Origin: Microlunatus soli
Lineage (GTDB): Bacteria; Actinomycetota; Actinomycetes; Propionibacteriales; Propionibacteriaceae
NCBI RefSeq assembly: GCF_900105385.1
Contig: NZ_LT629772.1
Location: 310,001 to 374,000, forward strand
DNA: 64,000 nt
Direction: 5' to 3'
The position numbers were made by a program, and so were the translations under genes. Below are positions 63,382 to 64,000 of the stretch, piece by piece (position 1 is the stretch's first letter; each line of letters begins with the position of its first letter). A model generated the notes under the pieces. That model was not told where the DNA came from, made no database searches, and saw only the letters and a list, made by a program, of their open reading frames with translations.

Positions 63382-64000
63382 TCATCCGGCTCGAACTGCC
63401 GCGTCGACGGATCGTCGGGCGGAGTCTGGTTCGTCGCCGAACCCGATTGCCAGCCGATACATCATGTCGTTCAGCAGGTCGATGACGTGTTCTTCGGGCA
63501 AGGTGCCCGACAGCGCCAGGGTGCTGGCGCCGTGGCAGGCCGCCCAGATCTCCCCGGCCCAGCCGGCGCTCCGCGACGGGTCCGCGTCGGGGAAGGCGCC
63601 CTGGTCGATGCAGCGGCGTACCTGTCCGGTCAGCAGGTCGAAGACCTCTTGCCCGGCGTCGTCGCCCGGCGGCGGTCGATGGTTGAACATTGCCCGGTAC
63701 AGCTCCGGTGCGGCCAGGGCCGTCCGGAGGTAGACGGCGCCGGCGGCCACCAACGTTGCGACCGGGTCGGGATGTGCCGCCATCGATCGCAGGGCTGCCA
63801 CCAGGCGACCGAACCCCTCGCGGCGAACCTCGGCGTGCAGGTCGCTCATGCTGCCGAAGTGGGTGTAGATCCTCATCGTCGATGTTCCGACCTCCGCCGC
63901 CAGCCGACGGGTGGTCAGTCCGGCGGGTCCGTGCTCGGCAAGCAGCCGAGCAGCCGCCTCGATCAAGGCGTTCCGGACGGCCGGGTCGGCGGCGCGAGGA
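63382..64000 (-). CDS. TetR-family regulator (cut by window edge)
   Basis: The frame is open to the right edge, so the N-terminus is incomplete by a few residues to a few tens. The visible helix-turn-helix reads ALIEAAARLLAEHGPAGLTT then RRLAAEVGTSTMRIYTHFGS. The ligand-binding C-terminal half resembles TetR_C_33-like regulators. It lies 105 bp upstream of the hydratase gene on the same strand. That gap shows no clear operator. Confidence 0.85.
   Translation of the reverse strand, partial: PRAADPAVRNALIEAAARLLAEHGPAGLTTRRLAAEVGTSTMRIYTHFGSMSDLHAEVRREGFGRLVAALRSMAAHPDPVATLVAAGAVYLRTALAAPELYRAMFNHRPPPGDDAGQEVFDLLTGQVRRCIDQGAFPDADPSRSAGWAGEIWAACHGASTLALSGTLPEEHVIDLLNDMMYRLAIGFGDEPDSARRSVDAAVRAG

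Overview
The window is GC-rich chromosomal DNA from a Gram-positive actinobacterium. On the minus strand it carries the actinobacterial block mtrA-mtrB-lpqB-comF-hpf-secA, plus the DUF6459 (Rv3235-like), DUF3048, Ku and Ppm-type glycosyltransferase genes typical of the phylum. Protein style and layout suggest Propionibacteriaceae (Microlunatus/Friedmanniella-like). That placement is from memory and was not tested by a search. Many starts look leaderless, with a TANNNT-like -10 box 6-7 nt upstream of ATG/GTG. Others have clear GGAGG sites.

Layout. 0-0.8 kb: end of a DUF222/13E12-type HNH gene, followed by a 160-nt strongly structured element. 0.8-10.8 kb: a GntR/UTRA regulator facing an eight-gene minus-strand operon (two amidases, a GatC/AtzG-like small subunit, a complete peptide-type ABC importer). 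11-16.3 kb: P5C dehydrogenase with a LysR gene, and a cupin/SDR/MFS catabolic operon; a 77-bp perfect hairpin lies just after pruA. 16.5-20.3 kb: Ku, a WS/DGAT acyltransferase with a histone-like tail, and DedA. 20.4-26.3 kb: a NarL-type two-component system, short-chain dehydrogenase (SDR), P-loop kinases (one fused to GNAT), MarR and an extradiol dioxygenase. 26.4-29.1 kb: polyprenol-phosphate mannosyltransferase, DUF6459, DUF3048. 29.2-32.1 kb: a zinc-starvation locus (Zur boxes, cysteine-free L33, Zur, CobW-like protein). 32.2-37 kb: XRE/cupin regulator, Gfo/Idh/MocA oxidoreductase, SecA. 37-43.8 kb: lipoprotein, PhyH oxygenase, small membrane proteins, YcaQ-type glycosylase, tandem GNAT, a cluster of tiny genes, MerR. 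43.9-52.2 kb: Hpf, three regulator-effector modules (TetR/VOC/MFS, ArsR/SRPBCC, MFS/GntR), threonine-dehydratase-like enzyme, ComF. 52.2-56.7 kb: LpqB-MtrB-MtrA. 56.8-64 kb: trans-aconitate methyltransferase under a perfect palindrome, two GNATs, a class B PBP lipoprotein, KDG kinase, KDPG aldolase, a hydratase and a TetR gene cut by the window edge.

How the parts work together. MtrAB-LpqB, SecA, Hpf and the PBP serve envelope growth, secretion and ribosome hibernation. The accessory genes between them are mostly self-contained regulator-plus-enzyme or regulator-plus-transporter modules, several with visible operators. KDG kinase plus KDPG aldolase form the lower Entner-Doudoroff route, and the ACS-family transporter could supply sugar acids. 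The amidase/ABC operon probably imports and hydrolyses an amide or ureide-like nitrogen source. No tRNA, rRNA, CRISPR array, insertion sequence or prophage was recognised. Gaps not listed as features are short (under about 250 bp) and show nothing beyond what is noted.
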